Assembly: GCA_964531105.1 (NCBI GenBank)
Contig: CAZHFN010000001.1
Span: 62,001-126,000, forward strand
Direction: 5' to 3'
Source of the DNA: UBA2256 sp964531105
Lineage (GTDB): Bacteria > Spirochaetota > Spirochaetia > Treponematales > Rectinemataceae
DNA length: 64,000 bases
Positions 42,837 through 51,554 of the stretch are shown piece after piece. Numbering within the stretch: position 1 is the first letter of the stretch; each line of letters opens with the position of its first letter. The translations under genes and the position numbers were made by a program. The notes beneath the pieces are model-generated. The model did not search any database, was not told the DNA's origin, and saw only the letters and a list, made by a program, of their open reading frames with translations.

Positions 42837-43784
42837 ATGAAGTCTTTTAAAAAAGGGGTTATCGCCCTTTTCCTCGTGCTCGTGGTAGGCGGAATGGTCT
42901 TTGCCCAGTTCCCCAACAAACCCCTGAATTATGTTATTGCCTTCAATCCAGGCGGCGAGTCTGACATTTTTGCCAGGGCTCAACAGCCCCTTCTGGAGAA
43001 AATTCTGGGTCAGAAAGTGATTGTCGCCTATAAGATCGGTGGCGGCGGCGCTGTAGGCTGGGCCGATCTTCTGAAGCAGAAGCCGGACGGTTACAACTTT
43101 GTGGGACATAATCTTCCCCATATTATCTTGCAGCCCCTTACCACCCCGAACGCTGGCTATAAGACCAAGGATATCGTACCGGTCTATACCTTCATGTCCA
43201 CCCCCTGCGTCCTCGCGGTCAATGCCAAGAGTCCGTTCAAAACCGTGGAAGATTTTGTAAAATACGCCAAGGCCAACCCCGGTGCAACCATTGTAGGAGG
43301 TTCTGCATCCGCTTCGGCCAACGAAATAGCCCAGAAAATTTTCGACAAGCTGGCGGGAATCAAGACCACTTATATTCCCTTCACGGGTTCAGGCGATGCC
43401 ATTCCTGCCCTTTTAGGTGGCCACGTAAACGCTCTGATGACCTATACAACCATGGGCAACGCCTATGAAGGCGAAGTACGCCTTCTGGCTGTAGCGGCTG
43501 ACAAACGTGTCTCTTCCCTGCCGGATGTACCCACCTTCCGCGAGCTTGGCTACGACCTTGTGGAAGGCGCTTTCCGCGGCGCAGCCGTCCCTCCCGGAAC
43601 TCCCGATGCAGTCAAGAGGGTTCTGGCAGACGCTTTTGAAAAGGTGAACAAGGACCCGGAATTCGCCAAGAAAATGGAAGCCTCTGGCTTCAAGCTGGAA
43701 TTCTTCGGCCCAGAAGCCAGTGAAAAACTGGTGGATGAGAAGATCATTGCCTATACCCCGCTGGTCGCGGAGTTCAAGAAATAA
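42837..43784 (+). CDS. TctC-type solute-binding protein
   Basis: A 315-residue periplasmic binding protein of the tripartite tricarboxylate transporter family. It has a signal peptide (about 1-23), then FPNKPLNYVIAFNPGGESDI, the family opening, and the C-terminal AYTPLVAEFKK. Bug/TctC proteins bind carboxylates via two loops. The N-terminal PGGESD loop replaces the common PGGxxD. It stands between the hydro-lyase and TctAB genes, so the ligand is probably the pathway substrate. GGAGG precedes the ATG. Confidence 0.94.
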   Translation: MKSFKKGVIALFLVLVVGGMVFAQFPNKPLNYVIAFNPGGESDIFARAQQPLLEKILGQKVIVAYKIGGGGAVGWADLLKQKPDGYNFVGHNLPHIILQPLTTPNAGYKTKDIVPVYTFMSTPCVLAVNAKSPFKTVEDFVKYAKANPGATIVGGSASASANEIAQKIFDKLAGIKTTYIPFTGSGDAIPALLGGHVNALMTYTTMGNAYEGEVRLLAVAADKRVSSLPDVPTFRELGYDLVEGAFRGAAVPPGTPDAVKRVLADAFEKVNKDPEFAKKMEASGFKLEFFGPEASEKLVDEKIIAYTPLVAEFKK

Positions 43785-43806
43785 TATTTTTTCTCTCAAT
43801 CCTCTA

Positions 43807-43837
43807 GGCGCAGGGCGTTAATCGCCTTGCGCCTTTT
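43807..43837 (+). terminator. Attenuator-like hairpin between tctC and tctAB
   Basis: GGCGCAGGGCG (43807-43817) pairs with CGCCTTGCGCC (43823-43833), one G-T pair, then TTTT. It probably lets the binding protein be made in excess over the membrane components. Confidence 0.68.
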
Positions 43838-43846
43838 GTCCACAAC

Positions 43847-43866
43847 GCCGCGGAACTTTCCGCGGC
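43847..43866. repeat. Second hairpin before tctAB
   Basis: GCCGCGGA (43847-43854) and TCCGCGGC (43859-43866) with loop ACTT. Outer arms ACAACG and CGTTGT (43842-43847, 43872-43877) could extend it. Confidence 0.7.
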
Positions 43867-43906
43867 AGCTTCGTTGTTACGCAGGTTTCTTTCGAGGGTA
43901 ATTTTT

Positions 43907-45910
43907 ATGACAATGCAAATCTTCATGGAATCCATCACCGCGATTTTCACCTTTCAGAATATGATCTTCATGCTCGCGGCAATCGTGTTCGGCATGATGG
44001 CCGGCGCCCTGCCGGGCTTTACTGCTACAATGGCCGTAGCGCTGATGGTGCCCTTTACCTTTACCATGTCGCCAGTATCAGGCCTCATCACCATAGGGGC
44101 TCTGTATTGCGCTACCATATTCGGAGGTTCTTTTTCGGCGATTTTGCTCAACACGCCAGGAACCCCCTCGTCGATAGGCACCTGTTTCGATGGCTACCCC
44201 ATGGCGCGGCAAGGCCGAGGCAAGGAAGCGATCTACACTGCCACCATCGGATCGGGCGTGGGCGGTGTTATCGGCACCTTCGGGCTTATCCTTTTTGCAG
44301 TACCCCTCGCCAGGGCAGCGCTCAAATTCGGTCCGCCCGAGTTTTTCTGGGTGGCGATTTTCGGGCTTACGATAATTTCTTCAATTTCCGAAGAATCACT
44401 CCTCAAAGGTATCGCGGCGGGATTTATCGGCATTCTCATCTCCATGATCGGCATAGCCCCTGTAGGTGGCGACATGAGATTCGATTTCGGCCTGGTCTCT
44501 TTCCAGGGAGGAGTCGAAATTGTGTCAGTGCTCATAGGTTTCTTCTGCATCCCCGAGATTTTCCGGATGGCCATGGATCCGTCGGCTTCCTATTCCGAAG
44601 TCAATTCGGTCCAGCACGAAAAAGGCGCCTTGAAACGGGCTTTCAATAATGTCATCGGTCATCCGCTGGCATCACTCCGGGCTTCGGTGCTCGGCCTCCT
44701 TATCGGGATACTTCCCGGCGCGGGCGGCAATATCGCCAACCTTATCGCCTACAACGAGGCCAAGCGAGCTTCCAAGCATCCCGAGACCTTTGGCCACGGT
44801 GACCCCCAGGGTGTCGTCGCAACCGAGGTTTCCAACAATGCTGTAGTAGAAGGAGCCATGGTACCCCTGCTCGCCCTGGGCATCCCTGGCTCTCCTCCTG
44901 CGGCAATAATCTATGGAGCGCTCCTCCTCCAGGGGCTTTCTCCCGGGCCTCAGCTTTTTACCCGAAATGCATCCCTGGTCTACGCATTCATGCTTTCTTT
45001 CTTCGTAGCCAATATTCTCATGACGCTCGTGGGATTCCTCGCCGGCAAGGGCATGTACAAGGCTGTTATCAAGGTACCGATCCGGATACTCGTTCCAACT
45101 ATTCTCTTTCTGACCGTTCTGGGATCCTACGCCATCCGCAACAATCCCATGGACGTGATAATCATGTTCCTCTCGGGCATTGTCGGTTACATTTTAAAAG
45201 ACCTGGGATTCAATACCGGCGCCTTCGTGCTTGGTCTCATTCTTGGACCCATAGCAGAACGCGGCTTTGTACAAGGCTTGCTGATGGGAAACAATGTCTC
45301 GATGACGACACCCTGGATAATCATGTTTACCAGACCCCTCTCGATCGCCCTCATTGTCCTTTCGGTGTTCTCTGCCGCTTGGCCATTTCTGCGCGCGGCA
45401 TTCCGCAAGAAATCGGGAGGGGCGACAATCATCGCCGCCGCCCTGGGAAAAAAGGAAGCTTCGGGTGTTAAGAAACTCAATACCGACTATGTTGGCGGCG
45501 CGATAATTTTAGGAGTAACGGCCATTTTCTTCTTCCAGATCAAGGAATGGAGCAGATATGCCACGATGGCGCCCAAGAGTGTTCTTTTCGTGCTTGCTTT
45601 GTTCGGCCTGGCCCTCCTTGTCAAAGGCAAGTTCAAGCCCGAGATGATAGCCACAACCTTTACAAAGGTGTCGAAATCTTTAGTTCTGGTGCTTATAGTG
45701 GGCGTTTTATGGGTTTTCCTTTTAGATAAGATTGGCTTCCTGGTAACAAGCTTTACCGCTTTCTTCATCATCATGTTCGCCTTCCACCCCAAGAAGGGTG
45801 CCAAGAGAATAATCGGCTCCACTGCGGTGGCTGTCGGTGTTATCGCCATTCTTTACCTGGTATTTGTCAAGTTCCTTTTGGTTTCTCTGCCCACGGGCAT
45901 CTTGATTTAA
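43907..45910 (+). CDS. Fused TctA-TctB tricarboxylate transporter membrane protein
   Basis: A 667-residue membrane protein. Residues 1-500 match TctA (GALPGFTATMAVALMVPFTF, LNTPGTPSSIGTCFDGYPMA, the repeated LGIPGSPPAA motif). Residues about 520-667 form a four-helix TctB-like domain (YVGGAIILGVTAIFFFQIKE to the end). In most bacteria these are separate genes. The start at 43907 is chosen as GAGGGT lies upstream; the ATG at 43874 lies in the hairpin region. It uses the ion gradient to import carboxylate delivered by TctC. Confidence 0.93.
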   Translation: MTMQIFMESITAIFTFQNMIFMLAAIVFGMMAGALPGFTATMAVALMVPFTFTMSPVSGLITIGALYCATIFGGSFSAILLNTPGTPSSIGTCFDGYPMARQGRGKEAIYTATIGSGVGGVIGTFGLILFAVPLARAALKFGPPEFFWVAIFGLTIISSISEESLLKGIAAGFIGILISMIGIAPVGGDMRFDFGLVSFQGGVEIVSVLIGFFCIPEIFRMAMDPSASYSEVNSVQHEKGALKRAFNNVIGHPLASLRASVLGLLIGILPGAGGNIANLIAYNEAKRASKHPETFGHGDPQGVVATEVSNNAVVEGAMVPLLALGIPGSPPAAIIYGALLLQGLSPGPQLFTRNASLVYAFMLSFFVANILMTLVGFLAGKGMYKAVIKVPIRILVPTILFLTVLGSYAIRNNPMDVIIMFLSGIVGYILKDLGFNTGAFVLGLILGPIAERGFVQGLLMGNNVSMTTPWIIMFTRPLSIALIVLSVFSAAWPFLRAAFRKKSGGATIIAAALGKKEASGVKKLNTDYVGGAIILGVTAIFFFQIKEWSRYATMAPKSVLFVLALFGLALLVKGKFKPEMIATTFTKVSKSLVLVLIVGVLWVFLLDKIGFLVTSFTAFFIIMFAFHPKKGAKRIIGSTAVAVGVIAILYLVFVKFLLVSLPTGILI

Positions 45911-45922
45911 GGAGAAGATTCG

Positions 45923-47188
45923 ATGCATTTTGACCTAAAATACGGGAAAGGCTGTCTCCCCCTCGATCTTGACGAAAAACGTATACTCAAAGTCGTCATG
46001 CCCGGGGAGAAAAAACCACTGACAGACTCTCTAGGCTCAGTGAAGAAGGTCCTTTCAGCTCCTGAGGGGACTCCTCCTCTTCTGGATATGCTCAAGGCCG
46101 CAAAGCCCAAAAAACTCGTCATCATCGTAAACGACATAACCCGACCAACACCTTATTCGGTACTGATGCCGCCCCTAGTGGAAACCATCGAAAAGGCTGG
46201 GATACCCGATTCTAGCGTCACGCTGATCACCGCCACGGGCATTCACGACCCCCATACCAGGGAACAGGACATCCAGGTCTATGGTGAAGAACTCTGCCGA
46301 AGGTTCAAGCTGGTCAGTCATGACGCGACGGATAAGAGCAACCTAGTCTTCAAAGGCAAACTGCCCTCGGGCTACGATTTCTGGCTCAACAAGCTTGTGG
46401 ACGATGCTGACTTTCTCATAACCCTGGGAGTGGTCATGCCTCACTACTTTGCCGGCTTTTCGGGGGGGCGCAAGTCCATTCTCCCCGGCGTGTCGGGCAA
46501 GGAGACGGTGGAAAAAAACCATGCCCGGATGGTGGAGATCATGGACAATCTGCCGCCGATACGGGAAAACCCGATCAGTCTGGAAATGATTCAGGCAGCT
46601 CGAAGCGTTGGCGTGGACTTTATCATCAACGCCGTAGTGGACGATGCGGGGCAGTTGGTGGAAGTGGTGGCCGGCGACCTGGAAAAAGCCTGGTATAGGG
46701 CAGTGGAAGTGAGCAATTCGATGTACATGACGCCCATACCCCGAAAGACTAAGATCGCCATCGCCGCTTCTTCGGGCTATCCGAGGGACATAAACCTGTA
46801 CCAGGCCCAGAAAGCTCTAGACCATGCGGATAAGGCGACGGTGGATGGCGGTACTGTGATTGTCGTGGCCGAATGCAAGGAAGGCTATGGCGAGAAGATT
46901 TTCGAATCCTACATGAAGGCAGGGTATACAGCCCAGGGCATCATGGATGCTGTAAAGGCCAACTTTGTCATCGGCGGCCACAAGGCCTACGGTTTCGCCA
47001 AGGTGGCAGCAGAAAAGAAAGTGATTTTCGTAACCAGCCTCTCAGATGAGGTGGTGGCAAGCCTCTTTGCCCGCAAGGCTGCCACTGTGGAGGAAGCGGT
47101 GCAGATGGCTCTGAAAGACCAGGGATCAGATGCGGACTTCATTGTATTTCCCGAGGGAAGCGTAACGGTACCCTATGTAGCGTCCTAG
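45923..47188 (+). CDS. LarA-family nickel-pincer racemase/epimerase
   Basis: A 421-residue enzyme of the LarA (DUF2088) family. Residues known from Lactobacillus LarA are at identical numbers: His108 (ATGIHDPH), His174 and Lys184 (MPHYFAGFSGGRKS) and His200 (ETVEKNH). Lys184 tethers the Ni-pincer cofactor and the histidines bind Ni or move protons. The enzyme should invert a 2-hydroxy acid centre. The operon suggests malate-, citramalate- or tartrate-like substrates rather than lactate. The cofactor genes larB, larC and larE are not in the window. GGAG lies before the ATG. Confidence 0.92.
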   Translation: MHFDLKYGKGCLPLDLDEKRILKVVMPGEKKPLTDSLGSVKKVLSAPEGTPPLLDMLKAAKPKKLVIIVNDITRPTPYSVLMPPLVETIEKAGIPDSSVTLITATGIHDPHTREQDIQVYGEELCRRFKLVSHDATDKSNLVFKGKLPSGYDFWLNKLVDDADFLITLGVVMPHYFAGFSGGRKSILPGVSGKETVEKNHARMVEIMDNLPPIRENPISLEMIQAARSVGVDFIINAVVDDAGQLVEVVAGDLEKAWYRAVEVSNSMYMTPIPRKTKIAIAASSGYPRDINLYQAQKALDHADKATVDGGTVIVVAECKEGYGEKIFESYMKAGYTAQGIMDAVKANFVIGGHKAYGFAKVAAEKKVIFVTSLSDEVVASLFARKAATVEEAVQMALKDQGSDADFIVFPEGSVTVPYVAS

Positions 47189-47247
47189 TTTTTAGCCTCG
47201 AGAATGGATACCCGGGAATCCGAAACTAGCTTTTATGCACCGAAGGC

Positions 47248-48585
47248 TCAGGGAACCTGGGCAATAATGTCCTTCAGCCAAGGCTTCTTGGCCAAATCCT
47301 TTTCAAGACCTGCCGCCCTTGTCTTGTTCACGTATTCGCGATTTTCGAAATAGTAATGGTAGTTGGTGTGGACATCGTAGCTGCCCTTCATAAGGGCAAA
47401 GGCGTCCTCGGTCATGACCAATTCCTCATCAGTGGGAATGACAAAGACCTTTACCTTGGAGCCGGGGCCGGTGATATCCAGCTCGGCGTTGCGGCACTTG
47501 GCCAGGGCGTTCTTTTTCTCGTCCACCACGATACCCATGTCCGCTAAGCCTTCGGTGGCCAAGTGACGGATCTGCGGTCCCATCTCGCCCACTCCAGCAG
47601 TGAATACCAGAGCATCCACACGACCTAAGGCCGCATAGTAGGCGCCGATATATTTCTTGATTCTGTAGCTTTCCATGTGCTGAGCCAACTGGGCTATGGG
47701 ATCGCCCTTCTCGGCGGCCAGTTCGATATCCCTGCGGTCGGCCCACTTGCCGGTGATTCCCAAAACTCCCGATCCCTTATTGAGTTTCTTTTCCACATCG
47801 GCGGCGCTCATGCCGGTGCGGCGCATCATATGGAACACGATGCCTGGGTCTATATCGCCCGAGCGAGTGCCCATGACGAGGCCCTCGAGGGGTGTGAGCC
47901 CCATGGAAGTGTCGAAGGAGCAGCCGTTCTTGACCGCGTTGATGGAAGCGCCATTGCCGATGTGGGCGATGACGAGGTTGGTTTCGAAGGGATCCTTGCC
48001 CAAAAGTACGGCGGCGCGCTTGGCGTTGTAGAGGAAGCTGGTTCCGTGGAAGCCGTAGCGGCGCACCATGTGCTTTTCATACCAGTCCTGGGGAAGGGCG
48101 TACATATAGGAGGAAGCGGGCATGGTCTGATGCCAAGCCGTATCCATTACCGCACAGTGAGGCACATTGGGCAGCACAGAGCGGGCGGCTTCCACGCCCA
48201 TAAGGTTGGCTGGATTGTGCAGGGGAGCCAGGTCGGTGAGCTCCTTGAAGGTGTCCAGGAATTCATCATTGATGATAGAGGAGCGGGCAAAGCGAGAACC
48301 GCCGTGCACCATTCTGTGTCCCACGGCCTTGATCATGCCCATATCGGAGATGACGCCGTAATCCGCATCGACGAGTGTGTTCAGGATGAGTTCTATGGCC
48401 ACGGTATGATTGGGGCATTCGTGCTCGACCACGTAGTCGGGCTTTCCCGAGGCCTTATGGGTAATGGAGGAACCGCCTATGGTGACGCGCTCCACAATGC
48501 CCGTGGCCAGGATATCCTTGTTTTGCCAATCGTAAACCTGGTATTTGACGGAAGAAGAACCGCAATTCAGGGTAAGAATGACCAT
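47248..48585 (-). CDS. ackA: Acetate kinase
   Basis: A 445-residue ASKHA kinase that makes ATP and acetate from acetyl phosphate. It starts MVILTLNCGSSSVKYQVYD with GGAGA before the ATG; the frame is open further upstream but without homology. Also visible are HRMVHGG, YGFHGTSF, IAHIGNGASI and FTAGVGEMGP. A C-terminal extension of about 40 residues (VHTNYHYYFENREYVNKTRA) exceeds the usual 400-residue form. The gene points to acetogenic fermentation. No pta is in the window. Confidence 0.96.
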   Translation of the reverse strand: MVILTLNCGSSSVKYQVYDWQNKDILATGIVERVTIGGSSITHKASGKPDYVVEHECPNHTVAIELILNTLVDADYGVISDMGMIKAVGHRMVHGGSRFARSSIINDEFLDTFKELTDLAPLHNPANLMGVEAARSVLPNVPHCAVMDTAWHQTMPASSYMYALPQDWYEKHMVRRYGFHGTSFLYNAKRAAVLLGKDPFETNLVIAHIGNGASINAVKNGCSFDTSMGLTPLEGLVMGTRSGDIDPGIVFHMMRRTGMSAADVEKKLNKGSGVLGITGKWADRRDIELAAEKGDPIAQLAQHMESYRIKKYIGAYYAALGRVDALVFTAGVGEMGPQIRHLATEGLADMGIVVDEKKNALAKCRNAELDITGPGSKVKVFVIPTDEELVMTEDAFALMKGSYDVHTNYHYYFENREYVNKTRAAGLEKDLAKKPWLKDIIAQVP

Positions 48586-48718
48586 ATTCTCTCCTATGGG
48601 GGTTTTTTTCATAGTACCACCAGGGACAAATCGCGACAAGATGAGGGTGCAGCGGCCTGGGCGTCCTGGAAACCAAACTTGTTTTCCATGCCCAGGCCGC
48701 CATGCTGCCCAAGCCATT

Positions 48719-50779
48719 CTACAGCAGCTGTACGGGATCCATATCGATTTCGAGGTAGACTGAAGAAGGAAGTTTCAAGCCCTCGATCAGAGCATGGACG
48801 CTCTGGTGGAGTCCGCTCAGGCTGGATGAGCGCAGCAGCAGCTGCCAGCGATAGGAGCCTGCGATCATGCCCAGGGGGCACTCGGAGGGGCCTAATAGCT
48901 CTACACCCGGACTCCCGATTCCGGGATATTTCCTGGCCAACTGCCGTGCCGAACCTATGCAGGCCTCCCTATTCTTGGAGCGCAGCACCAGGCGGGCTAT
49001 CCGGGCAAAGGGAGGGAATTCCTGGGCTTGCCTGAGCTGGAGTTCCCGGGCATAGAAGGACTCCATGTCCATCTCGCTGGCCAAGCGTATGACCGGATTG
49101 TCGGGTCTGAAGGTTTGGATGTAGACCTTGCCATCGGGGTCGTAGCGCCCCGCCCTGCCGGCCACTTGGACTATGAGAGAAAACACCCTCTCGGAAGCCC
49201 TGAAATCGGGCAGGTTGAGGCCAGCGTCGGCCAAAACCAGGCCTACTGTCTTCACCCCCGGAAAGTTGAGCCCCTTGGCCACCATCTGCGTGCCCAGCAG
49301 CAGATCGATCTTGCCCTTTCGGAAGGCCTCGAGGGTGGCTTCCATGCTTCCCTTTTTAGCCACCGAATCGGCATCCAGCCTTTCTATGGACCAGTCGGGA
49401 AAAAGGCTTTTAACTTCCTCGGCCACCCGCTCTGTGCCGAAACCCCGCCAACCCACATCCAAGGAACCGCATTCGGGGCAAGCCGAAGGTGGGTGAGCCC
49501 TGTAGCCGCAGTAATGGCAGACCAGTTGGTTCTGTTCCTTGTGGTAGGTGAGGGAGACCGAGCAATTTTTGCAGCTCAGTTCGGCGCCGCAGGTGTTGCA
49601 TACAAAAAAATGGGAAAATCCCCGGCGATTCAGAAAGAGAATGGACTGGCGGCCTTCGGCCTTTGTGGTCTTGAGTGCCTCTACAAGGCGGGATGATATG
49701 GTGGCCTTCTCTCCCCGCATATCCAGCACTTCAATACTGGGGAAAGCCCCGCCCGCAGGGCGCTGGCGCAGGATTTCCTTTTTCATGGCTCCGCTTTCGC
49801 AGGACTGCCAGGCTTCCACCGAGGGAGTGGCGCTACCCAGGATAAGAATGGCTTTTTCCTTCAGCGCTCTGTACATCGCCACCTGCCGGGCATGGTAGCG
49901 GGGACTGTTCCCCGACTTGTAGGAGCCTTCGTGTTCTTCGTCTATGACAATAAGCCCCAGGCTGCGCGCCGGGGCGAATATGGCGCTTCGGGCTCCTATG
50001 ATCATGGTAGCCGCGCCCGAAAGAATTCGCCTCCATTCGCCCAGTTTCTGGGAAGGGCTCAAGCGGGAGTGGATAACCGCGCAGGTGTCTCCAAATCGCT
50101 TTCTGGCGGAGCGCACAACCTGGCCGGTGAGGGCTATTTCGGGCACAAGGTAAATCACCGATCTGCCTGCTGCCAACTGAGCCTCGGCGAGCTGGAGGAA
50201 GACCTCGGTCTTCCCTGTACCGGTGGGGCCGTAGAGGTAGGTTGTGGATGGTCCAGCGGCGAGAATACTTTGCAAGGCTTTTTTCTGCTCTTCGGTGAGG
50301 GGAAGGGCCTTGTCCCCTATGACAAAATCCTCCAGTTCGCCCAGGGCTTGGGGGCTTTCCCTTCTTCCCGAGGGAAGCATGGCCCCCAAGGCTTCGCCCA
50401 GAGAACAGAAGTACATGGTGGAAAGCCATTGGGCTAGGGTTATGGTTGAGGGATCGAAGAGAGCTTCCTTGTCCACGGAGCGGATGATGGGCTTGAGCAG
50501 GCTCTCATCCATGGGGCAGGTTTCGGCCTCCTCGACAACAAAGCCTGTGGCTTTCCTGCGTCCGAAGGATGCCTCTGCCCTGCAGCCCAGGCGGGCGGGA
50601 GAGTCGGGAGAGTTCTTGTACCAGTAGCGGGCTTCCAGGGGGAGGGAAAAGGCCAGCCTGAGATAGGGCTTGGCGCCCGGCGCGCCGGTACCGCTCAGGG
50701 CGCCGGCACCACTCGGGGCATGGATGTCGCTCGGGGCTTTAATGTCGCTCAGCGCGCCCTGCCCTGCTTGTTTAGCCAT
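48719..50779 (-). CDS. priA: Primosomal replication helicase PriA
   Basis: A 686-residue SF2 helicase that restarts stalled forks. It has Walker A GPTGTGKTEVF, the DEEH box in LIVIDEEHEGSYKS, and an eight-Cys Zn-binding insert (CNTCGAELSCKNC, CHYCGYRAHPP, CPECG). Near the N-terminus is a low-complexity Ala/Ser/Gly stretch (GALSDIKAPSDIHAPSGAG). The start at 50779 gives an 8-base overlap with the UDG gene; an ATG at 50854 is less likely. Confidence 0.94.
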   Translation of the reverse strand: MAKQAGQGALSDIKAPSDIHAPSGAGALSGTGAPGAKPYLRLAFSLPLEARYWYKNSPDSPARLGCRAEASFGRRKATGFVVEEAETCPMDESLLKPIIRSVDKEALFDPSTITLAQWLSTMYFCSLGEALGAMLPSGRRESPQALGELEDFVIGDKALPLTEEQKKALQSILAAGPSTTYLYGPTGTGKTEVFLQLAEAQLAAGRSVIYLVPEIALTGQVVRSARKRFGDTCAVIHSRLSPSQKLGEWRRILSGAATMIIGARSAIFAPARSLGLIVIDEEHEGSYKSGNSPRYHARQVAMYRALKEKAILILGSATPSVEAWQSCESGAMKKEILRQRPAGGAFPSIEVLDMRGEKATISSRLVEALKTTKAEGRQSILFLNRRGFSHFFVCNTCGAELSCKNCSVSLTYHKEQNQLVCHYCGYRAHPPSACPECGSLDVGWRGFGTERVAEEVKSLFPDWSIERLDADSVAKKGSMEATLEAFRKGKIDLLLGTQMVAKGLNFPGVKTVGLVLADAGLNLPDFRASERVFSLIVQVAGRAGRYDPDGKVYIQTFRPDNPVIRLASEMDMESFYARELQLRQAQEFPPFARIARLVLRSKNREACIGSARQLARKYPGIGSPGVELLGPSECPLGMIAGSYRWQLLLRSSSLSGLHQSVHALIEGLKLPSSVYLEIDMDPVQLL

Positions 50780-51554
50780 GTATGTCGCGCTCCGCCTCGA
50801 TAAGGCTGCGCAATCGCTTGAGATCCTCCCATGCAGGCCGCTTGAGGCTATCATCCCTGAGCAGGGCTGAGGGATGATAGGTGGGCACCAGGGGAATACC
50901 GTCGAAGTCTCTCACAGTAGCTCGAAGCTTGTTGATGCCGTCGGTAGTGGAAAGCATAGCTTGGGCCGCCGTTCTTCCCGCGCAGAGTATAAAATGCGGC
51001 TTGAGTAGGGCAATCTGCTGTTTTAGGTAGGGCATGCAGGCGGCTCTTTCGTCGGGCGAGGGTTCGCGATTGTTGGGGGGTCTGCATTTGACGATGTTGG
51101 CAATGTAGCAGTTTTGATCCCTAAATAGCCCGATGGAGGCGAGCATCTTGTCTAAGAGATGTCCCGAGGCTCCCACGAAGGGCAGGCCTTGCTTGTCTTC
51201 TTCGGCGCCTGGGCCTTCCCCTATGACCAGGACGAGGGGGTTTAGGACGCCTTGGCCGAATACTGCCTTGTGCCTGCCCGAGGAGAGGATGCAGCGCGTG
51301 CAGGCATTTACTTCCTGTTCCAGTTGGGTCAGGGCAGCGGCTCTGTCGGCTTCGGGGATGTCAGAAGAAGTGGCTGGGGCGCCGGTTTCCACGTCAGAGG
51401 GGACGTTGGAGCTGTCGGCAGGCGGCTGAGCCGACTCGGAGTGGTAGAGTGCTTCGGGCACCGCACTGTACCTCAAGCCACCCTTCAAAACGTCGCCTAT
51501 GGTGGCCAAGGCTTCGTATAAATCTGCCTTATTGGTATTTGAGCCTTCAGCCAT
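50772..51554 (-). CDS. Uracil-DNA glycosylase, family 4
   Basis: A 260-residue Fe-S uracil-DNA glycosylase. The catalytic block is VIGEGPGAEEDKQGLPFVG, the end motif is YHPSALLRD, and the cluster cysteines include Cys85 and Cys88 (NACTRC) and those in IVKCRPPN and RAACMPY. An N-terminal extension of about 75 polar residues precedes the domain. It overlaps priA and the GH2 gene by 8 bases each, forming a DNA-repair pair with priA. Confidence 0.92.
   Translation of the reverse strand: MAEGSNTNKADLYEALATIGDVLKGGLRYSAVPEALYHSESAQPPADSSNVPSDVETGAPATSSDIPEADRAAALTQLEQEVNACTRCILSSGRHKAVFGQGVLNPLVLVIGEGPGAEEDKQGLPFVGASGHLLDKMLASIGLFRDQNCYIANIVKCRPPNNREPSPDERAACMPYLKQQIALLKPHFILCAGRTAAQAMLSTTDGINKLRATVRDFDGIPLVPTYHPSALLRDDSLKRPAWEDLKRLRSLIEAERDIHG

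Noticed and set aside
47677..49035. A 452-codon plus-strand frame opposite ackA and priA
   Set aside because: Composition is that of a shadow frame (Gly/His/Val-rich, no motifs), and ackA and priA on the minus strand are unmistakable.
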